64,000 nucleotides of DNA from Hymenobacter sp. DG25B. GTDB taxonomy: Bacteria > Bacteroidota > Bacteroidia > Cytophagales > Hymenobacteraceae. Location: NCBI RefSeq assembly GCF_000801315.1, contig NZ_CP010054.1:2914001-2978000 (forward strand), read 5' to 3'. Below, one piece after another: positions 17,196-26,317 of this stretch; the stretch's first letter is position 1; each line of letters opens with the position of its first letter. The notes beneath the pieces were generated by a model. That model was not told where the DNA came from. It was given only the letters and a program-made list of their open reading frames with translations, and did not search any database. A program made the position numbers and the translations under genes.

Positions 17196-20100
17196 CTATT
17201 CCCGTACTACGCGCAGCATGGTGCTTTGCCCGTTGGCCAGCTGCAGGCGCACCAGATACAAACCAGCCGGGAGGCCGGCCGCCTGGGGCCATACCACCGG
17301 AGTGGCACCCGCCGCCAGCGGCGTCAGGGTTTGTTGCAGCATCTGCCGGCCAGCGGCATCGTGCAGGGTGAGGTAGGCGCGCGACTGGGCCGCCGGAACC
17401 CGCAGCGTGAGGCGCAGGCCATCGGAGCCGAAGGGGTTGGGCTGCGCTACCAGCTGCACCATATTACCAGCACCGGGGCGGGCCACCGTGCGCACCACTG
17501 AATAGCGGGCTTTGCCATCGGTATCCACCTGCCGCAGGCGGTAGTAGAGCAAGCCGGCGGGCTGGTTTTGTGCCGCGGCGTCCAGCAGCTGATAATCGTG
17601 GCGAGTTGTGCTGGTGCCGGCGGCTTTCACCTGGCCTACGGTAGTCCAAGAATTGATTCCATCCAGGCTACGCTCCACCTCAAACCGGTCGGCCATTTCC
17701 TCAAAAGCCGTAGCCCAGTTCAGCTGCGCCCCGGCAGGCTGCCAGCGCCCATCAAACTGCATCAGGGTTACGGGCAAAGCAACCGGTGCCGGCGGGGCGA
17801 GGAAAGTAGCAATGGAGGTAGTGGATACCAGGCTGTTCGTGCTCGTATCCGTCAGCTTTACTACCTGGTCGCCACCGCAGCCATTGGTCACCTGAATATC
17901 ATCTACAAACCAGCCTTCATTCCCGGTACCTCTGTCGGAGCGCACCCGGAATCTCACTTTGATGGCTTTGCCATTGAAGGAGGAAAGGTTGATGACTGTT
18001 TTGGTGAACTTGGACCCATCAGCATTAGCGGCTAATATCCCCGTAAAACAGGGCACACCGCTGGCACTGAAAGCAGAGTTATAGCCATTGGATATGAAGT
18101 AGGGTGCGGCATCCGTCCAGGTTGTACCGTTATTCGAGGTAATCTCTACGGTTCCACCGTCATAGCCGGACTCAAAGCTATAGAAGTGATAGAAGGAAAG
18201 CGTAGAAGCCGTAGTGGGCGTAACTGAACCCGAAATCAGGCTAAAATCTTTGGTTTGAGTAGGCGAGCCGGATGCCCAGGATTTGGTACCGCTTTTGGCG
18301 TAGGTAGTACTGGTACCCCAGGCCGTATTGCCGTCTTTGGGCGTGGTGAAGGAAGTGGGGGTTGCATCGGCATTCTCATTTAATGCCAAGGCAGTAACGC
18401 AACCAGCATCCTTGGCCGTTTGGGCATTGATGCTGAAGCTCAGGCTTTGGTTGATGGCCGTGAACTTGACATTGGAAAACGTAACGGTGCTGCCGCTGAG
18501 CATGCCGCCCGTGCTGCTTATATACTGCAGGCCGGCGGGCAGATCATCGGTGAGCTTGTAAGTGGCCGCGGGAACGGCGCAGTCGCAGGTGGCGGTAAGC
18601 GCAATGCTGAAGGAATTGCCTGACAAGGCCGCCGTTGCTTTCTTCAACGTTACGCTGGAGGGCACATTGTAGCCAGCGGTCTGGTCGGTAGCGCTGGTGG
18701 AGGTGCCTTGCTTGGCATCAACGCCCATGCCGCGACGGGCAAAGGCACTCCAAATAGCGCAGCGGTACTTACCACCATACAGCAGCTGGTCAGCGGCCAG
18801 AATGGCGTCGCGGGCATCCAGGAAGCCGGGGTTGCAGGGTTGCAGTTTCAGGCCTTGAATAACCAGCTGCATGGCTACGTTATTGCCGCCGGTGCTGGCA
18901 CTGTTGTAGAGGTTAGACTCAATGGCGCCTTGCTGCTGAATGATATTCCAGGTCATATCCCAGAGCACAGCACACCAGACTTCACCAATGTTATGCACCT
19001 CGGTGTCGAGAGCAACATCAGCATACGTGAGCGGGTTGATGCTCATAGAAGTGCTATAAGGATAGCGGCGGATACCACTGCCATTGGTCGGCTGCCCCAC
19101 GGCATAGTTGCCCATGGGGCGCGACTTGGTGCCGTCCGTGACCAGCGTTGCCTGCCAGTCAGTGGTCAGCATCAAGGCAAAATAGTCGCTCCAGCCTTCG
19201 CCACCCTGTTCGGCGTTGTTCAGGCAGCTGCTGTTGGCCGGGCCGCCGGTCAGGCGGGTAGAAACGCCGTGGCCATACTCATGCACCACAATTCCGTTGT
19301 CGAGGTCACCGTCCAGCTGCGGATCCGTAGCCGAAGGCTTGGGCAGGGTTACAGACACGCCGTTGGCCAGCTCGCCAATTAACAGGGCGCCATCTTCCAT
19401 GGATATCATCACGGCAGGAACGGTGATGGTATTATCCGTGCCGCCCATGGTGAAGGGGGAACCGGTGATGTTATTGACCATGATAACAGCCTTAGCACCG
19501 GCTGTCTGGGCATTTTTTACTTTGGTTACAAAGTCGCACGTGCCCCGGTCAATCATTACAATTTTACCTGACAGAGCTGCTGCTGATACCGGTGTGCCGC
19601 ACGCCTGGTGGGTAAGTGGGCTGGAGCCGGCATCATCATAGCGCACTACCTGGCCGGAAACAGGGCCCTTGTCTGCCAGCTTATTAGCCGTGCTGAAGCT
19701 GCCTTCTGCCATGTAATACTGCCCGGCAATGGCGGTAGGCGCCGTAACCTGCATTTTGGGCGATGCTGCCGCAAACAAGTACATCTGCATGCGGCCACTG
19801 GTGCCATCAACGGGGGTGCTGAAGTTAGCATTGTCGGTACCGCTGCCATCCTGCGCTTCGGCTAATACATGGTCGTTACCCGTACCGCCACGGGTGAGGT
19901 TGTCTTTTTGAAAGTTGCCGGCTGCTTCCGTAAAGCCATACTGGTACAGCACATCGTGGGTGATATTGTTCCAGTAAAACAGGTTTACCAGGGCAGCCTT
20001 CTGGTTTGTGGTGGTGGTAGGCGCAAGGCTGAAGTCCGGCACATAATTGAACGTGAGCGAAGAGCCCGTAGTAGAGGAGCTGGCATAGCTGGTTAAACCA

Positions 20101-21080
20101 TTGCCCGTAGTAGCGGGTAAGTTATTAGCATCCCGGTCCTCATATGCCTGCACGTTGTTGCCCCGGGTATACGCATAGTTGGTGGTGCCGTCAAAATGCC
20201 AACCGTGTGTGGTGGCGTTATTGCTGCTCCCGGCTTTCAGCCACGGGTCCGACTCGGTGCGCAGGGTATTCCCAGTGGGGCTTTCCCTAGGATAGGGAAT
20301 AACGTAATACGTGGAGGCGGTGGTTGTGGGCGGGGGCAACAGCATAGGCTGCACCAGCGCAGCCGGCAGCGAAGGGCGCTCCAGCACCGCCGCCCTAAGT
20401 TCAGCCGTGCGCGGCTGGCTGGCACGGTTACGCTCATGTACCGTCCAATTGTCTTTATCCACAAATTCCCCGGTAGTAGCATCTATGCGCACGTTCCACC
20501 AATCGGAGGAGCTTTGCACATCAATGTTGACATTCCAGGCCAAGTGCAGTTTTTGATTTTTATCCTCGGCCCATACCAGACTGGCCGTTATATCCCGCCG
20601 CGCCACATTGCCGCCAGCAAACGTCTGCTGGGCCTCAGGGCCGGTAGGGCCGGTCAGGGGTGAAGTGGAAACCGTGCCGCTCAGCTGCAATATCTGAATG
20701 GCCCGTGCTACGGCAGCTCCGGCCGGAATGCTGGGGGTGGCGGGCAGCCCTTCCAGCTCGGTATCGGCCAGGAACCTGCCGGCGTGGTGCACCAGGTTAT
20801 CTTTTACGAAAGCCAGCGCCAGCACCCGGTTGTATACCGGAATGCCCTGGTGCATTTGCTGCACGTGCACATAGTCCAGGTGGCTAAGGGCATCGGAGTG
20901 CGCGCTCGATACGCGCATCTGGGCATTAGTAAGTCCGGCACTGGCCCACTGGGCCCGCGTTTGAAGGGCCCTTTTCAGGCCCTCCTGCGCATTCATTGAC
21001 TGCGCGAGTGAGGCTTGCAACGGCAGCAGCAAACCAAGGGCAACGGAACTTACAGAGAGTAGAGTAGAGGTTTTACTCAT
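17196..21080 (-). CDS. M36 (fungalysin) metallopeptidase with PA insert and T9SS-type tail
   Basis: A secreted zinc endopeptidase of 1294 residues. In order: signal peptide (VALGLLLPLQASLAQ), an FTP/propeptide region, and the catalytic domain with HEYGHGVSTRL near residue 600 and the downstream zinc-site EGWSDYFA. A protease-associated domain is inserted before the active site (about 455-555, with MIDRGTCDFVTKVKNAQ). After the catalytic domain come a DUF11-like beta repeat, a MAM/jelly-roll-like domain and a fibronectin-like segment. The last 80 or so residues (AGLPAGLYLVRLQLANG) are a typical type IX secretion sorting domain. The ATG at 21080 is preferred to a TTG six bases upstream. Export through T9SS is inferred from the tail. 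Confidence 0.92.
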   Translation of the reverse strand: MSKTSTLLSVSSVALGLLLPLQASLAQSMNAQEGLKRALQTRAQWASAGLTNAQMRVSSAHSDALSHLDYVHVQQMHQGIPVYNRVLALAFVKDNLVHHAGRFLADTELEGLPATPSIPAGAAVARAIQILQLSGTVSTSPLTGPTGPEAQQTFAGGNVARRDITASLVWAEDKNQKLHLAWNVNIDVQSSSDWWNVRIDATTGEFVDKDNWTVHERNRASQPRTAELRAAVLERPSLPAALVQPMLLPPPTTTASTYYVIPYPRESPTGNTLRTESDPWLKAGSSNNATTHGWHFDGTTNYAYTRGNNVQAYEDRDANNLPATTGNGLTSYASSSTTGSSLTFNYVPDFSLAPTTTTNQKAALVNLFYWNNITHDVLYQYGFTEAAGNFQKDNLTRGGTGNDHVLAEAQDGSGTDNANFSTPVDGTSGRMQMYLFAAASPKMQVTAPTAIAGQYYMAEGSFSTANKLADKGPVSGQVVRYDDAGSSPLTHQACGTPVSAAALSGKIVMIDRGTCDFVTKVKNAQTAGAKAVIMVNNITGSPFTMGGTDNTITVPAVMISMEDGALLIGELANGVSVTLPKPSATDPQLDGDLDNGIVVHEYGHGVSTRLTGGPANSSCLNNAEQGGEGWSDYFALMLTTDWQATLVTDGTKSRPMGNYAVGQPTNGSGIRRYPYSTSMSINPLTYADVALDTEVHNIGEVWCAVLWDMTWNIIQQQGAIESNLYNSASTGGNNVAMQLVIQGLKLQPCNPGFLDARDAILAADQLLYGGKYRCAIWSAFARRGMGVDAKQGTSTSATDQTAGYNVPSSVTLKKATAALSGNSFSIALTATCDCAVPAATYKLTDDLPAGLQYISSTGGMLSGSTVTFSNVKFTAINQSLSFSINAQTAKDAGCVTALALNENADATPTSFTTPKDGNTAWGTSTTYAKSGTKSWASGSPTQTKDFSLISGSVTPTTASTLSFYHFYSFESGYDGGTVEITSNNGTTWTDAAPYFISNGYNSAFSASGVPCFTGILAANADGSKFTKTVINLSSFNGKAIKVRFRVRSDRGTGNEGWFVDDIQVTNGCGGDQVVKLTDTSTNSLVSTTSIATFLAPPAPVALPVTLMQFDGRWQPAGAQLNWATAFEEMADRFEVERSLDGINSWTTVGQVKAAGTSTTRHDYQLLDAAAQNQPAGLLYYRLRQVDTDGKARYSVVRTVARPGAGNMVQLVAQPNPFGSDGLRLTLRVPAAQSRAYLTLHDAAGRQMLQQTLTPLAAGATPVVWPQAAGLPAGLYLVRLQLANGQSTMLRVVRE

Positions 21081-21497
21081 GCGCAATAGGTTACAAAGGT
21101 GATGAAGCAGGGCGGGGTGGTGTTAAGTGCAGGCCTCAGCCTTAGCATCTAAAAACCATGAGCTTTAGCACTGAAGCTGCTACTCAAGCTCGCAAAGTAC
21201 AAATCACACTTAATAATCCCTATTGAATTAACCTTATTGGGATAATTAATTATCCCAATCCAACTTCAATATTTATCCCAATGATATTTTTGACCCTTCG
21301 ACCTAATAAACATGAAATTGGCAACCTAATCTGTGTTTTATGAATAATTTAACAATATTTTGGCTTGAAATTTATATAGTATTCAATTCAATAATTTAAC
21401 TATTTATATAATAATATTAATAATAAACAAAAACAAAGAACACTACACACCATACCTAACTCCCATTTTATATTCTTATTTAAACACCAAAAATATA
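21081..21497. other. AT-rich intergenic region upstream of the M36 gene
   Basis: About 420 bases with no supportable gene. The stretch from about 21200 to 21490 is strikingly AT-rich against the GC-rich surroundings and contains repeated TTATCCCAAT-like words (about 21237-21285). It probably holds the promoter and control region of the M36 peptidase. I could not fix a promoter with confidence. Confidence 0.5.
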
Positions 21498-21554
21498 CCC
21501 CGTCTTCCCGCCAGCATAGGATTTTCAGATTCCTATGCTGGCGGGAAGACGGGG
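21498..21554 (-). terminator. Strong hairpin terminator after the thioesterase gene
   Basis: Perfect 24-bp arms at 21498-21521 and 21531-21554 with a 9-base loop, followed on the minus strand by TATATTTTT. It lies 48 bases after the stop of the thioesterase gene. The stem is long for a terminator and may originate from a repeat. Confidence 0.7.
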
Positions 21555-21602
21555 CCGAAAAATTATACTCAGGCCAACGCCGCCTTCCTCAACAAGCCTT
21601 AT

Positions 21603-22049
21603 TTATACTACCGGCTCAATCACGGCCATGGTAGCCGTGGCCTTGGCAATGAGCAGGTCATCACACCACACCTCCGCCTCGCAGAAATGCAGGCGACGGC
21701 CGGCCTTCAATACCCACCCAATAGCCCGCAGCTTTTCCCCTACCCCGGGGTGCAGATAAGTGGTTTTCAGCTCCACCGTTACCATGCCGTGGTTATCCGG
21801 GATAAGCGTAACGCCGGCAAAGCCGGCTACCAGATCAGCCATGGTGGCGGTGAGGCCGCCGTGCACGAAGCCCTTCTGCTGCTGGTGCTGCAGGGCCAGG
21901 GTTAGCTCTGCTTCCACGCGGCCAGGCTCAATCAGGGTGAGGTTGGCCCCAATGAGGTGCATGAAGTACTGGCGCTCCAGCTTGCGGCGAATCCGGGTTT
22001 CGAGCGGCTCCAGAGCGGCCGCAACGGGGGAAGTAAGTTCATCAGACAT
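21603..22049 (-). CDS. PaaI-family (hotdog) thioesterase
   Basis: Probable acyl-CoA thioesterase, 148 residues, single hotdog fold. Motifs: HQQQKGFVHGGLTATMADL (helix and active-site region near 60-75), GMVTVELKTTYLHPG, then LHFCEAEVWCDD. The substrate cannot be read from the sequence. The ATG at 22049 is supported by a promoter with TATCTTTG at 22055-22062; a frame extending to 22244 crosses that promoter and overlaps the divergent DUF4126 gene, so it is rejected. With the -7 element only 6 bases before the ATG, the leader would be very short or absent. Confidence 0.85.
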   Translation of the reverse strand: MSDELTSPVAAALEPLETRIRRKLERQYFMHLIGANLTLIEPGRVEAELTLALQHQQQKGFVHGGLTATMADLVAGFAGVTLIPDNHGMVTVELKTTYLHPGVGEKLRAIGWVLKAGRRLHFCEAEVWCDDLLIAKATATMAVIEPVV

Positions 22050-22054
22050 TGCGG

Positions 22055-22087
22055 CAAAGATACCGCCTTCCGAAGAGGTGCACCAAA
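22055..22087 (-). promoter_or_regulatory. Bacteroidota promoter of the thioesterase gene
   Basis: The minus strand reads TTTG (22084-22087), a 21-base spacer, then TATCTTTG (22055-22062). It ends 5 bases before the ATG at 22049, which implies a leaderless or nearly leaderless transcript, or a slightly later true start. Confidence 0.6.
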
Positions 22088-22149
22088 TGCAGGAGTTGCG
22101 TACCTTTTGGCCGCGGCCGCAACCCAGCGGGCCCCTGGCTTTACTCCGT

Positions 22150-22752
22150 ATGCATCCCACCGACTTCCTTCTACCTGGTGCCCTGGGGCTGGCCCTGGCG
22201 GCCTGCAGCGGGTTTCGGGTGTTTGTGCCGCTGCTGGCAGCCAACGTAGCTTACCTTTCCGGCTACCTCACCCCTTCCCCCGGGTTTGCCTGGCTGGGCA
22301 CCTGGGTAGCCTTTGCCGTGCTGGCCACAGCCACGCTGGCCGAAATGCTGGCTTATTATGTACCAGTAGTTGATAACCTGCTGGATACGCTGACCACGCC
22401 CGCTTCTTTTATTGCCGGCACGCTCCTGATGACCTCTGCCCTCCCCGAAATGAGCCCGGTTATGCGCTGGGGGCTGGGGGTTTTGGTAGGCGGCGGCGCG
22501 GCGGGCCTTGTGCAAACGGGCACGGCTGTTTTGCGGGCCGGCTCCACCGTTACCACCGGCGGGCTGGGCAATCCGGTGCTGGCTACCCTTGAAAATATGC
22601 TGGCCGTGGTGGGCTCTCTGCTGGGGCTATTGTTGCCCCTGATTATGGCCGGACTGGCGTTGGTTCTGGTGCTGTATCTTGCGGGCCGTATCCGGCGGCA
22701 GGTGCGCCGCTCTTCTCGCCCGCAGGCGGCTACTTCGCCCCCGGGCACCTGA
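22150..22752 (+). CDS. DUF4126 membrane protein
   Basis: 200 residues with about five hydrophobic helices. The family pattern is visible: AACSGFRVFVPLLAANVAYLSG near the start, WVAFAVLATATLAEMLAYYVPVVDNLLD, then glycine-rich helices (GGGAAGLVQTGT, TTGGLGNPVLATLEN). The function is unknown. The ATG at 22150 is preferred because the longer frame to 21760 runs antisense through the thioesterase gene. A TACCTTTTG word near 22101 is a weak promoter candidate. The NUDIX gene follows 15 bases downstream. Confidence 0.85.
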   Translation: MHPTDFLLPGALGLALAACSGFRVFVPLLAANVAYLSGYLTPSPGFAWLGTWVAFAVLATATLAEMLAYYVPVVDNLLDTLTTPASFIAGTLLMTSALPEMSPVMRWGLGVLVGGGAAGLVQTGTAVLRAGSTVTTGGLGNPVLATLENMLAVVGSLLGLLLPLIMAGLALVLVLYLAGRIRRQVRRSSRPQAATSPPGT

Positions 22753-22767
22753 TCTGACTTTCTCCCT

Positions 22768-23273
22768 ATGACACACTCTACTGCTAATCCCTCTGATTCT
22801 CTGCTGCAGGCCTACACCGGCCAGGTGCGCGTGCGCGTGGGCGGGCTGCTGGTGCAGAATGGCGCTATTCTGCTGGCGGCCCACCGGGGTCTGCTACCCG
22901 ATAAAGTACCGTTCTGGTCGCCGCCCGGCGGGGGCTGGGAGTTTGGCGAAACCATTCGGGCCTGTTTGCGCCGTGAGTTTGAGGAGGAGACCGGGCTGCA
23001 GGTAGAAGTGGGCCGCTTCCTGCATCTGCACGAGTTTATGGACAATGACCTGCAGGCCCTGGAACTGTTTTTTGAGGTGAAGCCGCTGGACCCCACGGCT
23101 ACCCGCGCCTTGGCTCCGACCCGGAGCACACGCCCGAAGGCCAGGTGCTGACCAAGCTGGCGTTCTTTACGCCCCGCCAGCTGGTTTCGATGCCCGTGTT
23201 GCAGGTTCACCCGGTGCTGCGCCTCATCCTCAGCCCCGATGACGTGTACATTCCCCAGCAGCTGTTTAAATAG
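22768..23273 (+). pseudogene. NUDIX hydrolase gene with a frameshift
   Basis: Begins as a normal NUDIX protein: VRVGGLLVQNGAILLAAHR, then WSPPGGGWEFGE and the NUDIX box end REFEEETGL. At the run of four C residues at 23091-23094 the frame changes. The zero frame runs into a spurious RALAPTRSTRPKARC and stops at 23151. The other frame continues with a proper C-terminus, HGYPRLGSDPEHTPEGQVL then KLAFFTPRQLV and DDVYIPQQLFK, to a stop at 23273. One extra C would restore a protein of about 168 residues. Either the gene is disrupted or this is a homopolymer sequencing error. It follows the DUF4126 gene closely. Confidence 0.85.
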
Positions 23274-23439
23274 CGCCCGCCGCCCCCGGTGCTATATAAC
23301 CGGGTCTTGAGGGTTGAACATATAAAAGCGCCGCTTGAAAATCAGTTTCTCTGCGCCGCCCCACCGCCGGCGTGACCAAAACGGCCGCGTCTTTCTGTAA
23401 CTTTAGGGGCTTGATTTGGCCCTAGTCGTCTTTTTGCCT

Positions 23440-24336
23440 GTGTCTGACTCTGTTTCTGTTCCTACCCTGCCTACTCCCACCCTCTCGGGTATTCTGCCGC
23501 GCCTGCGCGACGAAACCCTGGACCCTGACAACCTGACGGCGTATAACCTGTACCTCTCCGTAGGGGCAGCCGGCGTGCGCGTGGGGGTGGCCGATGTGCG
23601 CCGCAACAAGTTTGTGGTGCTGGAAGACTACTCCCTGCAGCCCGCTACCTCCCTTTCCGGCCAGCTCCAGGGCCTGGCTGCCCAGCATGATTTAGTAGGC
23701 CGCACGGGCTGGAACCGGGTGCGGCTCTCGGTGCAAAACCGGAGTTTCACGCTTCTGCCCAAGCCCCTGTTCCGGGCCGGTGATGAAGCCGCTTATCTGC
23801 AGCTGCACCACCACCTGGACCCGGCCCACGAGGCGGTGCGCAGCTACTCGCATGCTTCACTGGAAATGGTGAATGTATTTGCGGCCGAAAAAGCCCTGAC
23901 CGAGTGGTTTGGGCGCACCTACCCCGCTGGCCAGCTGCTGCACCAGACCAGCGCGCTGCTGCAGGGGCTGGTTCACCAGAGCGACCGGGGAGCCCCCCGC
24001 CGCTGCTACCTCAGCATTGGCCACCAGGAGCTCACCGTGGTAGTTATCCGGGACAAGCGGCCGGAGTTCTGCAACGTCTTCAGCTTCACCACCCCCGAAG
24101 ACCTAATTTACTACACCATTCTGGTGATGCAGGAGCTGCAGCTAAACCCCGACCAGGACGCCGTAATGGTGTGGGGCGACCTGTTCCACGACTCGGCCCT
24201 GTTCACCGTACTGCGCAAATACATCCGCAACATCCGCTTCGGCAACCGCCCCTTCGATATAGGCTACAGCTACCGCCTGAACGACGTGTTCGAGTACCGG
24301 TACTTTGAGTTGTTTAGCCTGCATCTTTGCGAATAG
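23440..24336 (+). CDS. DUF3822 family protein
   Basis: 298 residues, predicted cytoplasmic, with no signal peptide. The sequence follows the actin-like/DUF3822 pattern found in Bacteroidota: YLSVGAAGVRVGVADVRRNKFVVLEDY, HASLEMVNVFAAEK in the middle, then RRCYLSIGHQELTVVVI and VMVWGDLFHDSALF. The function is unknown. The GTG at 23440 is preferred to a TTG at 23416 because it begins SDSVSVPTLP and leaves room after a TAACTTTA promoter-like word at 23398-23405. It lies 90 bases upstream of coaD on the same strand, an arrangement I believe recurs in related genomes. Confidence 0.8.
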   Translation: MSDSVSVPTLPTPTLSGILPRLRDETLDPDNLTAYNLYLSVGAAGVRVGVADVRRNKFVVLEDYSLQPATSLSGQLQGLAAQHDLVGRTGWNRVRLSVQNRSFTLLPKPLFRAGDEAAYLQLHHHLDPAHEAVRSYSHASLEMVNVFAAEKALTEWFGRTYPAGQLLHQTSALLQGLVHQSDRGAPRRCYLSIGHQELTVVVIRDKRPEFCNVFSFTTPEDLIYYTILVMQELQLNPDQDAVMVWGDLFHDSALFTVLRKYIRNIRFGNRPFDIGYSYRLNDVFEYRYFELFSLHLCE

Positions 24337-24420
24337 GTGAGCCAGGTGAAGGGATGGAATGGCGAGTCTTATCCTGACTTGCCAGTTCCTCAACTCACCA
24401 TTTCACCATATCACCACCTC
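24336..24420. repeat. GTGA-type imperfect inverted repeat
   Basis: The left part carries GGTGA words from 24337 and the right part CTCACCATTTCACCATATCACC (about 24393-24415). It fills the gap between DUF3822 and coaD and ends a few bases before the coaD ATG. Related to the elements at 30905-31016 and near 2250/2440. Confidence 0.5.
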
Positions 24421-24426
24421 CCGTTT

Positions 24427-24897
24427 ATGCGCATAGCCCTGTTTCCCGGTTCCTTCGACCCTTTCACCAACGGCCACCTGGATGTAGTGCGGCGCGGCAC
24501 CTCCCTATTCGATAAAATCATTATTGCCATTGGCAACAATAGCAGCAAAAGCCGCTATCTGCCGGTAGAGCAAATGGCGGCCATGATATCGGAGGTTTTT
24601 GCCGATGAGCCCCAGGTAGAGGTACAGGCTTACAAAGGCTTAACTGCAGATTTTGCCCGCGAAACCGGGGCCCGCTTCCTGCTGCGCGGGCTGCGCAACA
24701 CCACCGACTTCGAGTACGAAAACACCATTGCTCAGGCCAACCGGCACGTAAATCCGCAGCTGGAAACGGTGTTTCTGATTACTTCTCCCCCGCTGGCCGC
24801 TATCAGCAGCACCATCATCCGGGAGATTCACCGCTTTGGGGGCAACGTAGACGACTTTGTGCCGTTCCGCCTGCCAGCGCACCCGCCGGAAGCCTAG
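24427..24897 (+). CDS. coaD: Phosphopantetheine adenylyltransferase
   Basis: Transfers AMP from ATP to 4'-phosphopantetheine in coenzyme A synthesis; cytoplasmic. The 156 residues match the family length. Motifs: the HxGH nucleotidyltransferase box in FPGSFDPFTNGHLDVV (residues 6-21), AYKGLTADFAR, RGLRNTTDFEYE, and the second ATP-binding motif ISSTIIRE. The ATG at 24427 starts directly on the first strand (MRIALFPG). A longer in-frame reading to 24337 runs through the GTGA-type repeat and is rejected. Confidence 0.97.
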   Translation: MRIALFPGSFDPFTNGHLDVVRRGTSLFDKIIIAIGNNSSKSRYLPVEQMAAMISEVFADEPQVEVQAYKGLTADFARETGARFLLRGLRNTTDFEYENTIAQANRHVNPQLETVFLITSPPLAAISSTIIREIHRFGGNVDDFVPFRLPAHPPEA

Positions 24898-24934
24898 TAG
24901 CCAGCCAAAATAGCTGTATTAAGCTCTCAAAGCC

Positions 24935-25453
24935 TTACTGGCTCGTTTCTTTCCGCTGGCTGGGCACAATGCGTACTCCGCGCACCTTGTTCAGCTGGCC
25001 GGGCTCCGGAATGGAGAGAACAATGTAATTGGGAGCGGTGGTACTGAGGTTGCCCAGTCGCATCAGATCTTCCTCGTTGGTGCCCATCAGCACAATGTCG
25101 CTCACCTTGCGGGTGCGGGCATTAAACGTAACTATCAGCGTGGAACCCTGCCGCCGGAAGGTGTTAATCCAGCCTTCGCCTTTGGTGGCGCGCAGCTGGG
25201 CAGCCGTGGGGTCGGCCCCAATCACCTCATCGGCCGCTTCCTGCGGGGGGCCCAGCTGGCGGCGCAGATAGTCGATGTTATGCTTTACTAATTCCGGCAG
25301 ATCAATTGAGGCGGTTTGGGCCGTTTTGGACTGGCTTTGCTGCGGCGCTTCCGTTTCCGATGGTGTTTGGGAACGGGAGCAGGCGGCCAGAAAACCCAGT
25401 GTTAATCCGGCCAGCAAGAGAATAGGTACACGCATAACGGGCCGGGTAAACAT
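24935..25453 (-). CDS. Putative lipoprotein, family not recognised
   Basis: 172 residues with a lipoprotein signal: hydrophobic ILLLAGLTLGF then the lipobox LAAC. After a Gln/Ser/Thr-rich linker, a conserved-looking domain (about 50-165) contains NIDYLRRQLGPP, GEGWINTFRRQG and TLIVTFNARTRKVSDIVL. The start at 25453 overlaps the stop of the upstream NUDIX gene (TAATG), which suggests translational coupling. An alternative ATG at 25435 gives a cleaner signal peptide. The function is unknown. Confidence 0.7.
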   Translation of the reverse strand: MFTRPVMRVPILLLAGLTLGFLAACSRSQTPSETEAPQQSQSKTAQTASIDLPELVKHNIDYLRRQLGPPQEAADEVIGADPTAAQLRATKGEGWINTFRRQGSTLIVTFNARTRKVSDIVLMGTNEEDLMRLGNLSTTAPNYIVLSIPEPGQLNKVRGVRIVPSQRKETSQ

Positions 25454-26154
25454 TATTTGGCGGGTTCTTTTACGGGTTCGGCCACGCCGGCCACCTCACT
25501 CAGGTAGTGGCGCACCACCAGCGCAATGGAGGCGTACGTGTCTGGTAGCACGGCCAGGGCTTCCTGGGGCGTCATCCAGCGCACTTCCTCAATGTACTCC
25601 TCGGCCTGGGGCTTCATCAGGGAGTCATCCACGCAGCGCATGATGTACCAGTTGGTTTTCTTCAGCATTTTGTTGCCGTTGTAGGCGTACGAATGCCAGG
25701 TACTGGGCAGTGATTCGCCCAGCTCAATCTTGATGTTGCACTCTTCCTCCACCTCGCGCAGCGAGCCTTCGGCCGGGTCTTCCTCCTTCTTCAGCTTGCC
25801 TTTCGGCAGGTCCCATTTGCCCAGGCGGTAAATCATCAGCACCAGACCATCTTTCACCACCAGGCCGCCGGCGGCCTTGGCAATGCGGAACTGGTCTTTG
25901 AGGTGCAGAATGAGGCGCTTTTTTTTCCGCGCCATCAGGGTGAGGGAAGTCAGTTTCTTCAGCTTTTTCACCTCCATCAGCCGTAGCAAACGGTCGAGGA
26001 ATGCGTCGGTCACGTCGCGCACCAGCACGTCGCCTATCAGGTCTTTGGAGGTAAATTCGTCCTCCGCGTTCAGGATCAGGTCGTAGCGGTGCTTGTACAC
26101 TTTTTCGCTGGTCTTCTTGATGATCAGCGGAATATCATTGATGAAAACGTTCAT
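25453..26154 (-). CDS. NUDIX-domain hydrolase with N-terminal extension
   Basis: 233 residues. The N-terminal 90 residues (MNVFINDIPLIIKK then LILNAEDEFTSKDLIGDV) form a separate module before the NUDIX domain. The NUDIX box is readable: GKWDLPKGKLKKEEDPAEGS followed by REVEEECNI. The likely substrate is a nucleoside diphosphate derivative; nothing more specific is visible. The ATG at 26154 is used because the longer frame to 26211 adds an atypical leader. The C-terminus ends in a Pro/Glu-rich tail, and its stop overlaps the start of the lipoprotein gene. Confidence 0.85.
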   Translation of the reverse strand: MNVFINDIPLIIKKTSEKVYKHRYDLILNAEDEFTSKDLIGDVLVRDVTDAFLDRLLRLMEVKKLKKLTSLTLMARKKKRLILHLKDQFRIAKAAGGLVVKDGLVLMIYRLGKWDLPKGKLKKEEDPAEGSLREVEEECNIKIELGESLPSTWHSYAYNGNKMLKKTNWYIMRCVDDSLMKPQAEEYIEEVRWMTPQEALAVLPDTYASIALVVRHYLSEVAGVAEPVKEPAK

Positions 26155-26317
26155 CGCGGGGTAATGTGGAGGAGGCAAAAAAATCAATTGGGGCACCAGC
26201 GTCCGTTGCAAAACACAACATAAATATCGTGAAACGGAAATACCGCCGGCCGGGCAAGATACGAGTTGTATCGGGTTACGTTGCCCTCAGCACTCAACTA
26301 GTGTTTACCTTGCCGGC

